Shown: positions 9,750 through 18,514 of the stretch, in pieces
Position numbering within the stretch: position 1 is the stretch's first letter
Layout of the letters: every line of letters begins with the position of its first letter
Assembly (NCBI RefSeq): GCF_029964055.1
Contig: NZ_CP124836.1
Location: 1,178,001 to 1,242,000, forward strand
Source of the DNA: Arthrobacter sp. EM1
GTDB taxonomy: Bacteria; Actinomycetota; Actinomycetes; Actinomycetales; Micrococcaceae
Direction of reading: 5' to 3'
DNA length: 64,000 bases
The notes under the pieces: model-generated
The model's database searches: none
Told to the model about the DNA's origin: nothing
The model's input: only the letters and a program-made list of their open reading frames with translations
Made by a program: the position numbers and the translations under genes

Positions 9750-12440
9750 ATGGTGGATCAGCCCGCGGAAGGCGTATATCCGGAATATTGGGAAGCCGAT
9801 GTTGTCCTGCGTGACGGCGGGACGGCCCATCTGCGCCCGATCCACCCGTCCGACTCGGACGCTGTCCAGGCTTTCCACGTGGGACAGTCGCAGAAGTCCA
9901 TCTACATGCGGTTCTTTGCCTTTAAGTCCAAGCTGTCCGCCAAGGAACTCAAACGGTTCACCGAAGTGGACTACAAGGACCGCGTGGCCCTGGTCATCAC
10001 AGTAGGCGGGGAAATCATGGGCATCGGCCGCTATGACCGGCTCGATGACCCCGCCGACGCCGAGGTGGCCTTTAACATCGCCGACGCGCACCAGGGCCGC
10101 GGCATCGGGTCCATTCTGCTTGAACACCTCGCCGCCGCCGCCCGCGAAAACGGGATCCGGAAATTCAGCGCCGAGGTCCTCCCGGAAAACCGCAAGATGC
10201 TGATGGTCTTCTCAGATGCCGGCTACGACGTCAAACGCCATTTCGACGACGGTGTGGTCAGCCTCGAATTCAATATCGACCCCACCGACAAGTCGCGCGC
10301 CGTGATGGAGTCACGGGAACACCGCGCCGAGGCCCGCAGCATCCAGGAACTGCTTGCGCCGTCCTCTGTCGCCGTGATCGGGGCCAGCCGCAAATGGGGC
10401 ACCGTGGGCTACCAGTTGCTGGAGCACATCATCGAGGGCGGCTTCACCGGCCCGGTCTATGCCATCAACCCGGAAGCCTTTGAGCTGGCCGGCATGCTCT
10501 CCTTTGCCCGGCTCGCCGAAGTGCCGGGCCCGGTTAAGTTGGCCATCATCGCAGTCCCCTATGCCGAGGTCCCCAAAATCGTGGCGGAGTGCGGCGCCGC
10601 CGGGGTCAAGGGAATTGTGGTGGCTACCTCCGGCTATGCCGACGACGGCGAACGCGGCCTGGCCCGGCAGCGCGAACTCGTCCGGCAGGCCCGTGCCAAC
10701 GGCATGCGGGTAATCGGGCCGGCCTCGCTGGGCATTGTGAACACCAACCCTGCTGTATCACTGAACGCCTCGATGGCGCCCACGCTGGCCGGCCGCGGCG
10801 GCCTGGGCCTGTTCAGCCAGTCAGCGGCGATCGGTGTCTCGCTCTACGCCGCCTCCAGCCGGCGCCGCGTCGGGATCTCCACGTTCCTCTCGGCCGGGAA
10901 CCGGGCCGACGTCTCCGGCAACGACATGATGCAGTTCTGGGAGGACGACGCCGACACCACCGCCGTTGGGCTCTATCTGGAATCGATCGGCAACCCGCGC
11001 AAATTTTCTCGCCTGGCCCGGCGCCTGGCCAGGACCAAGCCGGTCATCGTGGCCAAATCCGACGCGACGGGCCTGGGCCTGCCTCCCGGCCACGCGGTCC
11101 GCACCACCCTGGCCCCGCCCGAGGCACTTGACGCGATGATGCGCCAGGCCGGGGTGATCCGCGTTGAGACGATCGAGCAACTTATGGACGTCGCGCAGAT
11201 CGTCTCGAGCCAGCCGCTGCCGAAGGGGCCGGGTATCGCCGTCTTCAGCAATTCGCGGGCCCTTGGCAAGGTCGTTGCTGACAGTGCCGCGGCCCAGGGC
11301 CTCGGTGTGGAGCGGATCGTTACCGACGTCGACCTCGACGCCGGGATGTCCGTGGCGCTGCCCGCGCTGCGGCACAGCCTGCAGGAGATCCTCACGGCGG
11401 ACACCGTCCACACCGTGATGGTCGCCCTGCTCCCGGCCCACGGCCTGACCGTCGAGAAGATCGCCGAAGTGCTGGCCGAATGTTCGGTGGCGGCGGGCAA
11501 ACCCGTGGTCGCGGCGTTCAGCGGGCTCCTTGACCCCTCGATCTACGTTGAAGGGATGGTCGGAGCCGACGCGGGTCCGGCGGCGGTTCCCTGCTTCTCC
11601 AACCCCGGGACGGCAGTGGCGGCGCTTAGTGCCGTGGTCCGTTACGCCCAGTGGCTCGACCGGGACCAGGGATTGTTCACGGAGCCGGAGGGCTGCGACC
11701 CCGAAGGCACCCACGAGGAGCTCGAACGCCTGCTGGACGGGGTGGGCGGTGAGCAACTGCTCCGGCTGGACCCGGACACGGCCGCCAGCCTGCTGGCCCG
11801 CTACGGTATCCGGGTGGTGCCGTCGGTCGGCTTCGACACCGTCGAACAGGCCCTCGCGGCCGCGGACCGGCTTGGCTGGCCGGTGGCCCTGAAAACAACC
11901 GACCCTGCGCTGCGGCACCGGCTGGACCTGGGCGGGGTGCGCCTGGACATCCAGGATGCGGACTCGCTGCGCCGCAACGTACTGGAGATGCGCAAGTCGC
12001 TGGAACGCTACGGCTCGCCGTCGCTGGAGGTGCAGACCATGGCGCCGGTAGGCCAGGCGTGCACCTTCCGCGCCATCGAGGACCCGCTGCTGGGCCCCGT
12101 GGTTTCCTTTGGCCTGGCCGGCGATGCGGTCAACCTGCTGGACGACTGGGCCCACCGGGTGCCTCCGCTCTCCGGCTCCGACCTGCATGATTTCATCCGG
12201 TCCCCCCGTGCCTCGCGCAAGCTCTTCGGCTACCAGGGATTGCCGGCCGTGGATGCGCGGTCCCTGGAGGACCTCGCGGCGCGGCTGACCAAGCTCAAGG
12301 ACAACCACCCGGAAATCGCCTTGGTGGACTTCAACCCCGTGCTCGCCGGGCCGGACGGCGCGGCCATCCTCGCTGCCGACGTCCGGATCGCGAATGCTGC
12401 CCAGCGCACCGACAGCGCCCGGCGGGCCATGCGCAGCTGA
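9750..12440 (+). CDS. GNAT domain fused to NDP-forming acyl-CoA synthetase
   Basis: 896 residues. Domain order: GNAT acetyltransferase (about 25-180, acetyl-CoA loop HQGRGIGSILLEHL), CoA-binding Rossmann domain (about 205-320), two succinyl-CoA-ligase-like domains (about 330-640) and an ATP-grasp subdomain (about 660-890, KTTDPALRHRLDLGG). This matches the Pat/PatZ and acetate-CoA ligase (ADP-forming) families, but with GNAT at the N-terminus, opposite to E. coli PatZ. His448 (GHAVRTT) lies where the ligases have their phospho-histidine, although the usual SSHTG context is missing, so catalysis by the ligase part is unproven. The likely role is lysine acetylation or propionylation of acyl-CoA synthetases, or acyl-CoA synthesis itself. 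The gene stands alone. Confidence 0.88.
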   Translation: MVDQPAEGVYPEYWEADVVLRDGGTAHLRPIHPSDSDAVQAFHVGQSQKSIYMRFFAFKSKLSAKELKRFTEVDYKDRVALVITVGGEIMGIGRYDRLDDPADAEVAFNIADAHQGRGIGSILLEHLAAAARENGIRKFSAEVLPENRKMLMVFSDAGYDVKRHFDDGVVSLEFNIDPTDKSRAVMESREHRAEARSIQELLAPSSVAVIGASRKWGTVGYQLLEHIIEGGFTGPVYAINPEAFELAGMLSFARLAEVPGPVKLAIIAVPYAEVPKIVAECGAAGVKGIVVATSGYADDGERGLARQRELVRQARANGMRVIGPASLGIVNTNPAVSLNASMAPTLAGRGGLGLFSQSAAIGVSLYAASSRRRVGISTFLSAGNRADVSGNDMMQFWEDDADTTAVGLYLESIGNPRKFSRLARRLARTKPVIVAKSDATGLGLPPGHAVRTTLAPPEALDAMMRQAGVIRVETIEQLMDVAQIVSSQPLPKGPGIAVFSNSRALGKVVADSAAAQGLGVERIVTDVDLDAGMSVALPALRHSLQEILTADTVHTVMVALLPAHGLTVEKIAEVLAECSVAAGKPVVAAFSGLLDPSIYVEGMVGADAGPAAVPCFSNPGTAVAALSAVVRYAQWLDRDQGLFTEPEGCDPEGTHEELERLLDGVGGEQLLRLDPDTAASLLARYGIRVVPSVGFDTVEQALAAADRLGWPVALKTTDPALRHRLDLGGVRLDIQDADSLRRNVLEMRKSLERYGSPSLEVQTMAPVGQACTFRAIEDPLLGPVVSFGLAGDAVNLLDDWAHRVPPLSGSDLHDFIRSPRASRKLFGYQGLPAVDARSLEDLAARLTKLKDNHPEIALVDFNPVLAGPDGAAILAADVRIANAAQRTDSARRAMRS

Positions 12441-12543
12441 CGGCCCGGGAGCCGGTGCGGGGGAGTGCCGGCGCCACGGCGGCGGCGGCGCCCGGCCGGC
12501 AACGGGTTAGCATGTCCCCAGCCGATCTGTGAAAATGGGGACC

Positions 12544-13287
12544 ATGAGCTTTCAGTCTCCGACACCCAAGCCCCAGGCGGCAGTATCCGGACGTCCGGGC
12601 GCGCACCATCAAGGCCTGCATGATCACAGCGCGCAGGGTCAAAGCCTGGAAGGGGCACTGCAGCAGGCCGGTTTCTACCCCCGGCTGGTGGCCGACGTCG
12701 TCGCCGATGCACTTGACGGCCGTGACTGCGTGGCCCACCTGGTGCACCTGGAGACGCACTTCGACCGCGCCGAAGTGCGGCGCCACATTTCCGTGCTGGT
12801 CCTGACCGAGGACATGCTCGTCATCACCCATGTGGATGACCAGCAGCTGGACGAGGCCGGGGAACAGATCGTGGCCCAGGTCTCCACCGAATCCGTTCCG
12901 GTGACACAGATCCGTTCCGTGCTGCTCAGTTATGTGTACGCCCAGCCCCAGGACTACAAACCGTCGGATCCCGTGCGGGAGTTGACCCTGTCCATCGCCT
13001 GGTCCGGCGGCCAGCGCCTCGACATGGGACCGGCGAGCTGCGGCGACCCGCAGTGCGAGTCCGACCATGGCTACAGCGGCACCATCGCCCAGGAAGACAT
13101 TGTCCTCCGGATCAGCGCCGAGGCCGACGGCCTGCAGGCTGTCCAGGACGCCAAGCTGTTCGCCCGTGCCCTTCGCGCCGTGAATACCGGGTCCACGGCC
13201 CCGGTCCCGCACACCGGTTCGGGACTTCCGCCGCGCCCGCGTATGGGCGTGTTCGGCAGCCGCACCAGCCGCGGCCACCAGCGCTGA
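12544..13287 (+). CDS. DUF5998 family protein
   Basis: 247 residues from the ATG preceded by GGGGA; an in-frame ATG 15 nt upstream (12529) is less likely because it has no ribosome-binding site. The family is restricted to actinobacteria and has no known function. The central part is rich in alternating hydrophobics (RRHISVLVLTEDMLVITHVDD), consistent with a PH-like or beta-barrel fold, and there is an acidic motif with two cysteines (SCGDPQCESDHG, about 160-170) that might bind metal. The stop is 1 nt before the phosphatase gene, so the two form an operon, an arrangement also known in other Micrococcaceae. Confidence 0.82.
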   Translation: MSFQSPTPKPQAAVSGRPGAHHQGLHDHSAQGQSLEGALQQAGFYPRLVADVVADALDGRDCVAHLVHLETHFDRAEVRRHISVLVLTEDMLVITHVDDQQLDEAGEQIVAQVSTESVPVTQIRSVLLSYVYAQPQDYKPSDPVRELTLSIAWSGGQRLDMGPASCGDPQCESDHGYSGTIAQEDIVLRISAEADGLQAVQDAKLFARALRAVNTGSTAPVPHTGSGLPPRPRMGVFGSRTSRGHQR

Positions 13288-13288
13288 G

Positions 13289-14515
13289 ATGGCACCGGCC
13301 GGCACCCCCCAACCCCTGTCCTCCGCCGCGGCCCTTGCGCAGAACCTGCCCGCGGCCCCGGCGTTCGGTGAGCGTTCCATCGCCGAAGTGCTCACAAGTG
13401 CCGCCGCCAGCCTGGGCGTGCCGGGTTTCGAGAACCGGCTCAAGTTGCCGGCTGCGCAGCGTGTTTGCGTTGTTCTCGCCGACGGGCTGGGCCGAAACCT
13501 GCTGAAGCAGAAGTCGGCGCACACACCGTTCCTGCGCTCCGTCATGCAGTCCGGGCAAGGCGAGGTGCCGGTCTGGCTGGACTCCGCATTTCCGTCCACC
13601 ACCGCGGCGTCGCTGGCCAGCTTCGGCACCGGCCTGGCCGCCGGGCAGCACGGCATGGTGGGCTACGACGTGCTGGACCCGGATCAGGACCGGGTGGTCA
13701 ATATGCTTGGCGGCTGGGACGCCGGCGTCGACCCGCAGCGGTGGCAGCCGTTCCCGACGGTGTTCGAGCAGTCCGCGGACCATGTGGACGTCACCACAGT
13801 CAGCCTCCCGAAGTTCAGTGACTCGGCCATGACCCGCGCTGCCTTGCGTGGCGGCCGCTACGTCACTGCCACCACCGCGCAGGCCAGGACCGCTGCCGCC
13901 GCCGAGGCGATGGCCGGATCGGGACGGTCCCTGATGTACTTCTACGTCAACGAACTGGACAAGGCCGGGCACCGCTACGGCTGCCAGTCAGCGCAGTGGG
14001 AGCACCAGCTGGAGGAACTCGATGCCACCGTCAAACGGCTGAGCGCCACCCTGCCGGCAGGCACCACCATTGTGCTCACGGCGGACCACGGCATGCTTGA
14101 CGTGCCGCAGTCGCAGCGAATCGATTATTCCGCCGACCCCGAACTTGTGGCCGGTGTCCGGCACACGGCGGGGGAGCCGCGGATGGTCCACCTGTACCTG
14201 GACGACCAGGTGGGCGACGCCGGCCGGTTGCGGCTGGTTGAGGCCTGGCGGGCACGCTTCGGAGAGCGGATCTGGGCGTTTACCCGGGCGGAAGGCATCG
14301 CCGCGGGACTCTTTGGTGAGGTCCGGGCCGAGGTTGTTCCGCGGATCGGGGACGTGATGATCGCGGCCAGGGACGCCGTGGCCTTTTATGACACCCGGCG
14401 GGTCCGGCCAACGGCCCTTGAGGTGGTGGGCCAGCACGGTTCGCTGACAAAAGCCGAACGTGAAGTCCCGCTGCTGTGTTTCCAGGCGGACGGACGAAGG
14501 GCCCACCGCGGCTGA
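13289..14515 (+). CDS. Alkaline phosphatase superfamily hydrolase (nucleotide pyrophosphatase/phosphodiesterase-like)
   Basis: 408 residues. The metal-binding and nucleophile pattern of the superfamily is present: LADGLGRNLL (first metal Asp, about 64), the nucleophile region FPSTTAASLASFGTG (Thr, about 94-108), YFYVNELDKAGHRYG (Asp/His, about 215) and LTADHGMLDVP (Asp-His, about 265). No signal peptide is evident, so a cytoplasmic phosphodiesterase is likely. The physiological substrate is not known. It starts 1 nt after the DUF5998 stop and is translationally coupled to it. It converges with sepH; the 50 nt between them hold only two small hairpins. Confidence 0.88.
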   Translation: MAPAGTPQPLSSAAALAQNLPAAPAFGERSIAEVLTSAAASLGVPGFENRLKLPAAQRVCVVLADGLGRNLLKQKSAHTPFLRSVMQSGQGEVPVWLDSAFPSTTAASLASFGTGLAAGQHGMVGYDVLDPDQDRVVNMLGGWDAGVDPQRWQPFPTVFEQSADHVDVTTVSLPKFSDSAMTRAALRGGRYVTATTAQARTAAAAEAMAGSGRSLMYFYVNELDKAGHRYGCQSAQWEHQLEELDATVKRLSATLPAGTTIVLTADHGMLDVPQSQRIDYSADPELVAGVRHTAGEPRMVHLYLDDQVGDAGRLRLVEAWRARFGERIWAFTRAEGIAAGLFGEVRAEVVPRIGDVMIAARDAVAFYDTRRVRPTALEVVGQHGSLTKAEREVPLLCFQADGRRAHRG

Positions 14516-14565
14516 CTGCGCGGCCAGGGCCCCGCGCCGGGGGCACCGGATCTTCCGGAGAAGGC

Positions 14566-15906
14566 CTAGTCCCCGCGGGCACCGAAGACGATGTCATCCC
14601 AGCTCGGGATGCTGGAGCGTTTTGGCTTTGCCGGCTGGCGCTCCGGTTGCTCGGCGTCGCGGTCATCGCGGGCCGCCGCTGCGGGTTCCCGTTGCTGGCG
14701 CCGGGACGTTCCGCCGCCGAGGAGCTCATCGAGCCCCGGGCTGGAAACGGGCCCCTGCTTGCCGACCGGACGCAGCTGTGACGCCGCGATCGTGATCTCG
14801 CGCGTTTCGGTGCTGACGCCGTCGTGCAGCCGCAGGGCGTCATCCGGTGCGTCCTGGTGCCGGGGCGCCAAGGTGAGCCTGGACATGATCGAGGGCCGGC
14901 CGTCGCGGCGTCGTTCCCAGGGATTCGCGGCAGGAACCGGCTGTTCGGTGTCTTCCGGTTCCGGAGTGTTGCCCCCGGTCCCGGCGGGTTCCGGTTCGGC
15001 GGAGACCTCGGCAGGGACTTCGGAGGGCCGCGGGTGGGCGGCGGGGACCCCGTTCGTCAGCAGCGTGGCCAGGGCGTCGTCGGCGTCCTCGTCCACACCG
15101 AGGCGCTGGCCGCGGCGGGAGCGCAGCATGTCAAGCAGTCCGTCGGACTCTTGCTCCTGCTGCAATTGGAGCTGCTGGACGACCTGGAGCTGTGCGGTGG
15201 CGGTCCGCGCGGCGGCATCGGCGTCGGTTTCAAAATCGAAGGGCCGGTCGGAGACGGCAGCGAGCCGACGGGCCGGGACCGGACCGTCGAGGGGCTCAAG
15301 TTCACTGAGCTGCTGCGCCCAGCGGTTCGCGTTCTGCAGGGACTTCCGGGCCGGGCTGAAGGTCCACATGGCAGGGGGTTCCTCGCCGATGCCAGCGGGT
15401 CCGCCGGCCTTCGCCTCAAACCGGGCCACCACGTTCCAGCTGCCGTCGGGGCGCCGCCATGAGTCCCACTCCACAGTGGAGGCATCGATGCCGTGCGCGC
15501 TAAGCCGGTGGGCCACCATGTCGCCAAGCAGTGCCGGCTGGTCGCCAAACACGGAGCGGTACACGTCATGGCCTGGGGCCGGGGCAGCGACTTCCACCTT
15601 TTGGGCCTGCGCAGCCACGTGCTCGCGCTCGGCCAGGACCGGGCCCTCGTAGCGCTGCACTTTCGCGAGCGGAATGCCGGAGAGCTCAGCCACCTCGGCC
15701 GCCGTCGAGCCGCTGCGGATCCGCGCCTGGATATCGCGCGGAGACATGGCAATGGGCGCAGCGCCGGAGGCGGCCTTAGCCGCGGTCCTGCTGGCCGCCA
15801 CACGAAGCGCCTCATCGATCGGCAGCTGGAACATCTCGCCGCCGGTGCCGCTCAACAGGAGATGCTCCCCGTCGTCGTGGACGCCTACAAGCCGTAGATC
15901 CTGCAT
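14566..15906 (-). CDS. sepH: Septation protein SepH
   Basis: 446 residues. The start at 15906 (MQDLRLVGVHDDGEHL) has an AGGATTTGT ribosome-binding site; the open frame continues upstream but looks non-coding. SepH binds FtsZ and stabilises its filaments in Streptomyces and mycobacteria. The N-terminal DUF3071 domain (about 1-170) contains a helix-turn-helix-like part (SPRDIQARIRSGSTAAEVAE) and the tryptophan-rich segment VEWDSWRRPDGSW. A glutamine-rich stretch (about 265-280) and a long disordered Pro/Glu/Arg-rich tail end in the conserved C-terminal motif SSIPSWDDIVFG. Monocistronic and convergent with the phosphatase gene. Confidence 0.92.
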   Translation of the reverse strand: MQDLRLVGVHDDGEHLLLSGTGGEMFQLPIDEALRVAASRTAAKAASGAAPIAMSPRDIQARIRSGSTAAEVAELSGIPLAKVQRYEGPVLAEREHVAAQAQKVEVAAPAPGHDVYRSVFGDQPALLGDMVAHRLSAHGIDASTVEWDSWRRPDGSWNVVARFEAKAGGPAGIGEEPPAMWTFSPARKSLQNANRWAQQLSELEPLDGPVPARRLAAVSDRPFDFETDADAAARTATAQLQVVQQLQLQQEQESDGLLDMLRSRRGQRLGVDEDADDALATLLTNGVPAAHPRPSEVPAEVSAEPEPAGTGGNTPEPEDTEQPVPAANPWERRRDGRPSIMSRLTLAPRHQDAPDDALRLHDGVSTETREITIAASQLRPVGKQGPVSSPGLDELLGGGTSRRQQREPAAAARDDRDAEQPERQPAKPKRSSIPSWDDIVFGARGD

Positions 15907-16067
15907 ACAAATCCTCCACCCTGGCATTACTAACAATCGAAACTCTGCCATCGATGCGGGCGAATTCCGGTGAGGACGGAGGGCGCGCCGCAATTTTCCG
16001 CTACTTTCCAGGGCTTTTCGGTCCGCAGCCGGCCCCGTTCGCTCCCTTAATGCCGGGACTGTGCGGG

Positions 16068-16553
16068 CTAGGAGGCCAGGGCGGCGAGGAGTTGGTCCGG
16101 GTGCCGCGTGGAGGCCAGCCAGTACGGGGTCCGGTCGGAGGGGTCGGTGATCTCGACCCGGACCACTGGATCGATCCATCCACGGATGCACAGGAACGCC
16201 AGGCCGTTTAGGCGGGTGCCGCGTTCTGCCGTCGCTTCCTTGCCCTGGAACGCGGATGCGCTGCCAACAAAGCCGCGCTCGATCGTGGCCCGGCCGACGC
16301 GCAAGGTGGCGGCCGTGACCGTAATGGAAGGGGTCGACAGGACCAGCAACACCGAGATGATGGTAAAGAGGACCACCGCAGCGGTGATCCCTGCGAACAT
16401 GCTGATCGGGGCGAATACCAGAATCCCGGCGCCCGACAGTCCCGCGGCCACCAGCCAGATCCAAGCGTTCGGCCAGAGTTTCTCGTTGTACACAACTGTG
16501 GCGTCGCTGGGGGTGCTTATGGGGGCAGGCGTGGCTGCGCTGGATTCGGGCAT
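16068..16553 (-). CDS. DUF3093 membrane protein
   Basis: 161 residues with start MPESSAATPAP at 16553; a longer open frame exists but runs back over the dut promoter and start. Two adjacent hydrophobic helices (about 28-48 and 50-70, AWIWLVAAGLSGAGILV and GITAAVVLFTIISVLLVL) are followed by a beta-rich cytoplasmic or extracytoplasmic domain with a DPSDRTPYWLASTRHPDQLLAAL ending, the conserved C-terminal signature of DUF3093. The function is unknown. It is divergent from dut, the same pairing as in mycobacteria and other actinobacteria. Confidence 0.82.
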   Translation of the reverse strand: MPESSAATPAPISTPSDATVVYNEKLWPNAWIWLVAAGLSGAGILVFAPISMFAGITAAVVLFTIISVLLVLSTPSITVTAATLRVGRATIERGFVGSASAFQGKEATAERGTRLNGLAFLCIRGWIDPVVRVEITDPSDRTPYWLASTRHPDQLLAALAS

Positions 16554-16672
16554 AAGGCCAGCTTTCCACTTTTCCCGGGCTATTTCACCTTGGCGGCGGC
16601 AGCAGGTCCTGTATCCCGGCCGGCCGGACGCCGCGTGGCCGATCGTCGCCGCTGGCGTTAGAGTGAGGAACT

Positions 16673-17212
16673 GTGACTGAAGAAACGACTGCCGTGGACG
16701 CCACCGACGCAACGCCCGAAGATTTGCCGGAAACGCAGCCTGCGCCCGAATACGGAACCACCACCCTTACGGTCCAGCTGAAGATGCTCGACGACGGATT
16801 GGAACCGCCGTCGTATGCGCACCCCGGCGACGCCGGTGCGGATCTGCGGACCCGCGAGGACGTAGTGCTGGAACCGGGGGAGCGCAAACTGGTCCCTACC
16901 GGGGTTGCCATTGCCCTCCCCGACGGCTTTGTTGCCTTGATCCACCCGCGGTCCGGGCTGGCGACCAAACACGGGCTGACAGTAGTTAACGCCCCAGGAA
17001 CCGTCGACGCCGGCTACCGCGGAGAAATCGCGGTGACGCTGCTCAATACCGACCGGCACCAGGCGATCGAACTCTCGCGCGGCGATAGAATTGCACAAAT
17101 GGTAATTCAACGAGTGGAGTACGCCCGCTTCCTGCCGGTCCAGGAACTTAGTGGCTCGGTCCGCGGCGGCGCAGGCTTCGGGTCTACCGGAGGTTTTGGC
17201 GCGCCGGTCTAA
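16673..17212 (+). CDS. dut: dUTP diphosphatase
   Basis: 179 residues from a GTG start. Hydrolyses dUTP to dUMP and pyrophosphate, keeping uracil out of DNA and feeding dTMP synthesis. All five trimeric dUTPase motifs are seen: PGDAGADLR (about 50), HPRSGLA (about 90), GTVDAGYRGEI with the catalytic Asp (about 105-115), GDRIAQMVI (about 135) and the C-terminal P-loop-like RGGAGFGSTGGFG. The first 25 or so residues are an acidic extension not needed for the fold. GAGGAA precedes the GTG, and a TAGAGT hexamer 8 nt upstream (16659-16664) could be the -10. Confidence 0.96.
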   Translation: MTEETTAVDATDATPEDLPETQPAPEYGTTTLTVQLKMLDDGLEPPSYAHPGDAGADLRTREDVVLEPGERKLVPTGVAIALPDGFVALIHPRSGLATKHGLTVVNAPGTVDAGYRGEIAVTLLNTDRHQAIELSRGDRIAQMVIQRVEYARFLPVQELSGSVRGGAGFGSTGGFGAPV

Positions 17213-17281
17213 GCAAAGGCCTGCCGGGCCCGAACGGATGCCGCGAACTGGTCAGCAGGACCCGTTTGCAGGACGTACCAG

Positions 17282-17321
17282 CCGGCTTTTTTTGCTGCAT
17301 CAGCCAGCCTATAAAAGCCGG
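17282..17321. repeat. Inverted repeat between dut and the DUF3710 gene
   Basis: Perfect 9-bp arms CCGGCTTTT (17282-17290) and AAAAGCCGG (17313-17321) with a 22-nt loop. It lies 70 nt after dut and about 60 nt before the DUF3710 start. It could terminate dut or be a binding site in the leader of the next gene; the TATAAA at its right arm may also serve as a -10 element. Confidence 0.4.
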
Positions 17322-17379
17322 AGCCCCGCACGCGCAGTGTGGCGCGGCGGCACAGGATCACAATTAAGGAGACGACCCC

Positions 17380-18111
17380 ATGGTTTTTGGGCGTGGCAAG
17401 AAAGCCAAGCAGGAACAGGCGACGGAACCCGGGGAGTCCCCGAGGGCAGTTGCTGAAGCGTCCGCCGATGACTCGACCGGGACTGCAGCCGCCGCACCGC
17501 TTCGCGGCGGCACGGGTCCCTTCGACGTCTCGGAGATCGAGGACCAGGACGGCTACGTGGACCTCGGCGCCCTCCTGATTGCACCGGCGGAAGGCCTGCA
17601 ACTCCGGCTTGAGGTCGAAGAGGCCACGCAGCGCGTTGTCGCCGTCACCATGGACCTGAACGGCTCAAGCCTTCAGCTCCAGGCGTTCGCCGCTCCGCGT
17701 TCCGAAGGCCTGTGGGAGGAAATCCGTGAGCAGATCGGTCAGTCCGTCGGCAGCCAGGGTGGCCAGGTCGAGGAGGTCCAGGGCGGCTTCGGCGCCGAAC
17801 TCCTCGCCAAGCTTCCCGCTGGTGGTGCCGACGGCAGCCACGGCTACCGGGTGGCCCGCTTTATCGGCGTCGACGGCCCGCGCTGGTTCCTCCGCGGCGT
17901 GTTCGGCGGGGAGGCTGCTGTAGACCGCGACGCGGCCGCCGGACTCGAGGAACTGTTCCGGCAGCTCGTGGTGGTGCGCGGCGAGAGCCCGATGCCCCCG
18001 CGTGACCTCCTGCAGCTGCACTTGCCCAAGGAGAACGCCGTGCCCGCTCCACAGTCCGCCCCGGACATCGAGCGCCCCGAACGCGGACCGGAGACCACCC
18101 AGATTGGCTGA
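17380..18111 (+). CDS. DUF3710 family protein
   Basis: 243 residues, ATG with the strong ribosome-binding site AAGGAG. The actinobacterial family DUF3710 is of unknown function. The N-terminal 50 residues are basic then Ala/Glu-rich and probably disordered; the folded part (about 50-215) starts with GPFDVSEIEDQDGYVDLGAL and contains the conserved RFIGVDGPRWFLRGVFGG segment. It is followed with overlap by the OB-fold gene and then by DUF3159, an arrangement that is conserved downstream of dut in mycobacteria as well. That conservation suggests a shared but unidentified role. Confidence 0.88.
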   Translation: MVFGRGKKAKQEQATEPGESPRAVAEASADDSTGTAAAAPLRGGTGPFDVSEIEDQDGYVDLGALLIAPAEGLQLRLEVEEATQRVVAVTMDLNGSSLQLQAFAAPRSEGLWEEIREQIGQSVGSQGGQVEEVQGGFGAELLAKLPAGGADGSHGYRVARFIGVDGPRWFLRGVFGGEAAVDRDAAAGLEELFRQLVVVRGESPMPPRDLLQLHLPKENAVPAPQSAPDIERPERGPETTQIG

Positions 18112-18514
18112 TGCTGCCCGCCAGGACCCGGCTGCGTCGGTCTCCGTCCGGGAACTGCCGGACCGCGGCCGCGTGCTATGCCATGGCTTCATCGAATCGG
18201 TCACCTACGCACCGGCGAGCCAGGTCGCTGCCTTTACCGCGATCGTCGTCGACCACAACGTGCCGCCGGTCAAAAAACGCTCCGTCCCCGTGGCATCCGG
18301 CGCCGCAGCCGCCACGCCGGCCTCCGGCCTATGGCGCCAGCGGTCCGCCGTTCCCAAGGACCGGCTCCGGGTGGTCTGGCTGGGCCGCCGCCGTATACCC
18401 GGTGTCGATGCCGGCACCGAACTGCGCCTGCAGGGCATGGTCACAGTCCGGGACGGACTGCCGACCATGTTCAATCCCCGCTACGAAATACTCTCCCCGC
18501 AGGAGGAGCAATGA
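18104..18514 (+). CDS. OB-fold nucleic-acid-binding domain protein
   Basis: 136 residues if translation starts at TTG 18104, overlapping the DUF3710 stop by 8 nt; the frame is open further upstream but inside DUF3710, where codon use fits the other frame. The body (RVLCHGFIESVTYAPASQVAAF ... RLRVVWLGRRRIPGVD ... LRLQGMV) matches the tRNA-anticodon/RecG-like OB folds found next to DUF3159 in actinobacteria. A Ser/Ala-rich insertion (about 50-70) interrupts the barrel. Ligand unknown. The stop overlaps the next start as ATGA, so translation is coupled. The exact start is uncertain. Confidence 0.75.
   Translation: MADAARQDPAASVSVRELPDRGRVLCHGFIESVTYAPASQVAAFTAIVVDHNVPPVKKRSVPVASGAAAATPASGLWRQRSAVPKDRLRVVWLGRRRIPGVDAGTELRLQGMVTVRDGLPTMFNPRYEILSPQEEQ

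Noticed and set aside
14516-14565. Terminator hairpins between the phosphatase gene and sepH
   Set aside because: Only two 5-bp stems (CCCCG/CGGGG and CCGGA/TCCGG) are present; too weak to list.
15907-16569. Upstream extension of sepH to 16569
   Set aside because: The family starts at MQDLRLVG with a ribosome-binding site, and the extension is antisense-like and overlaps DUF3093.
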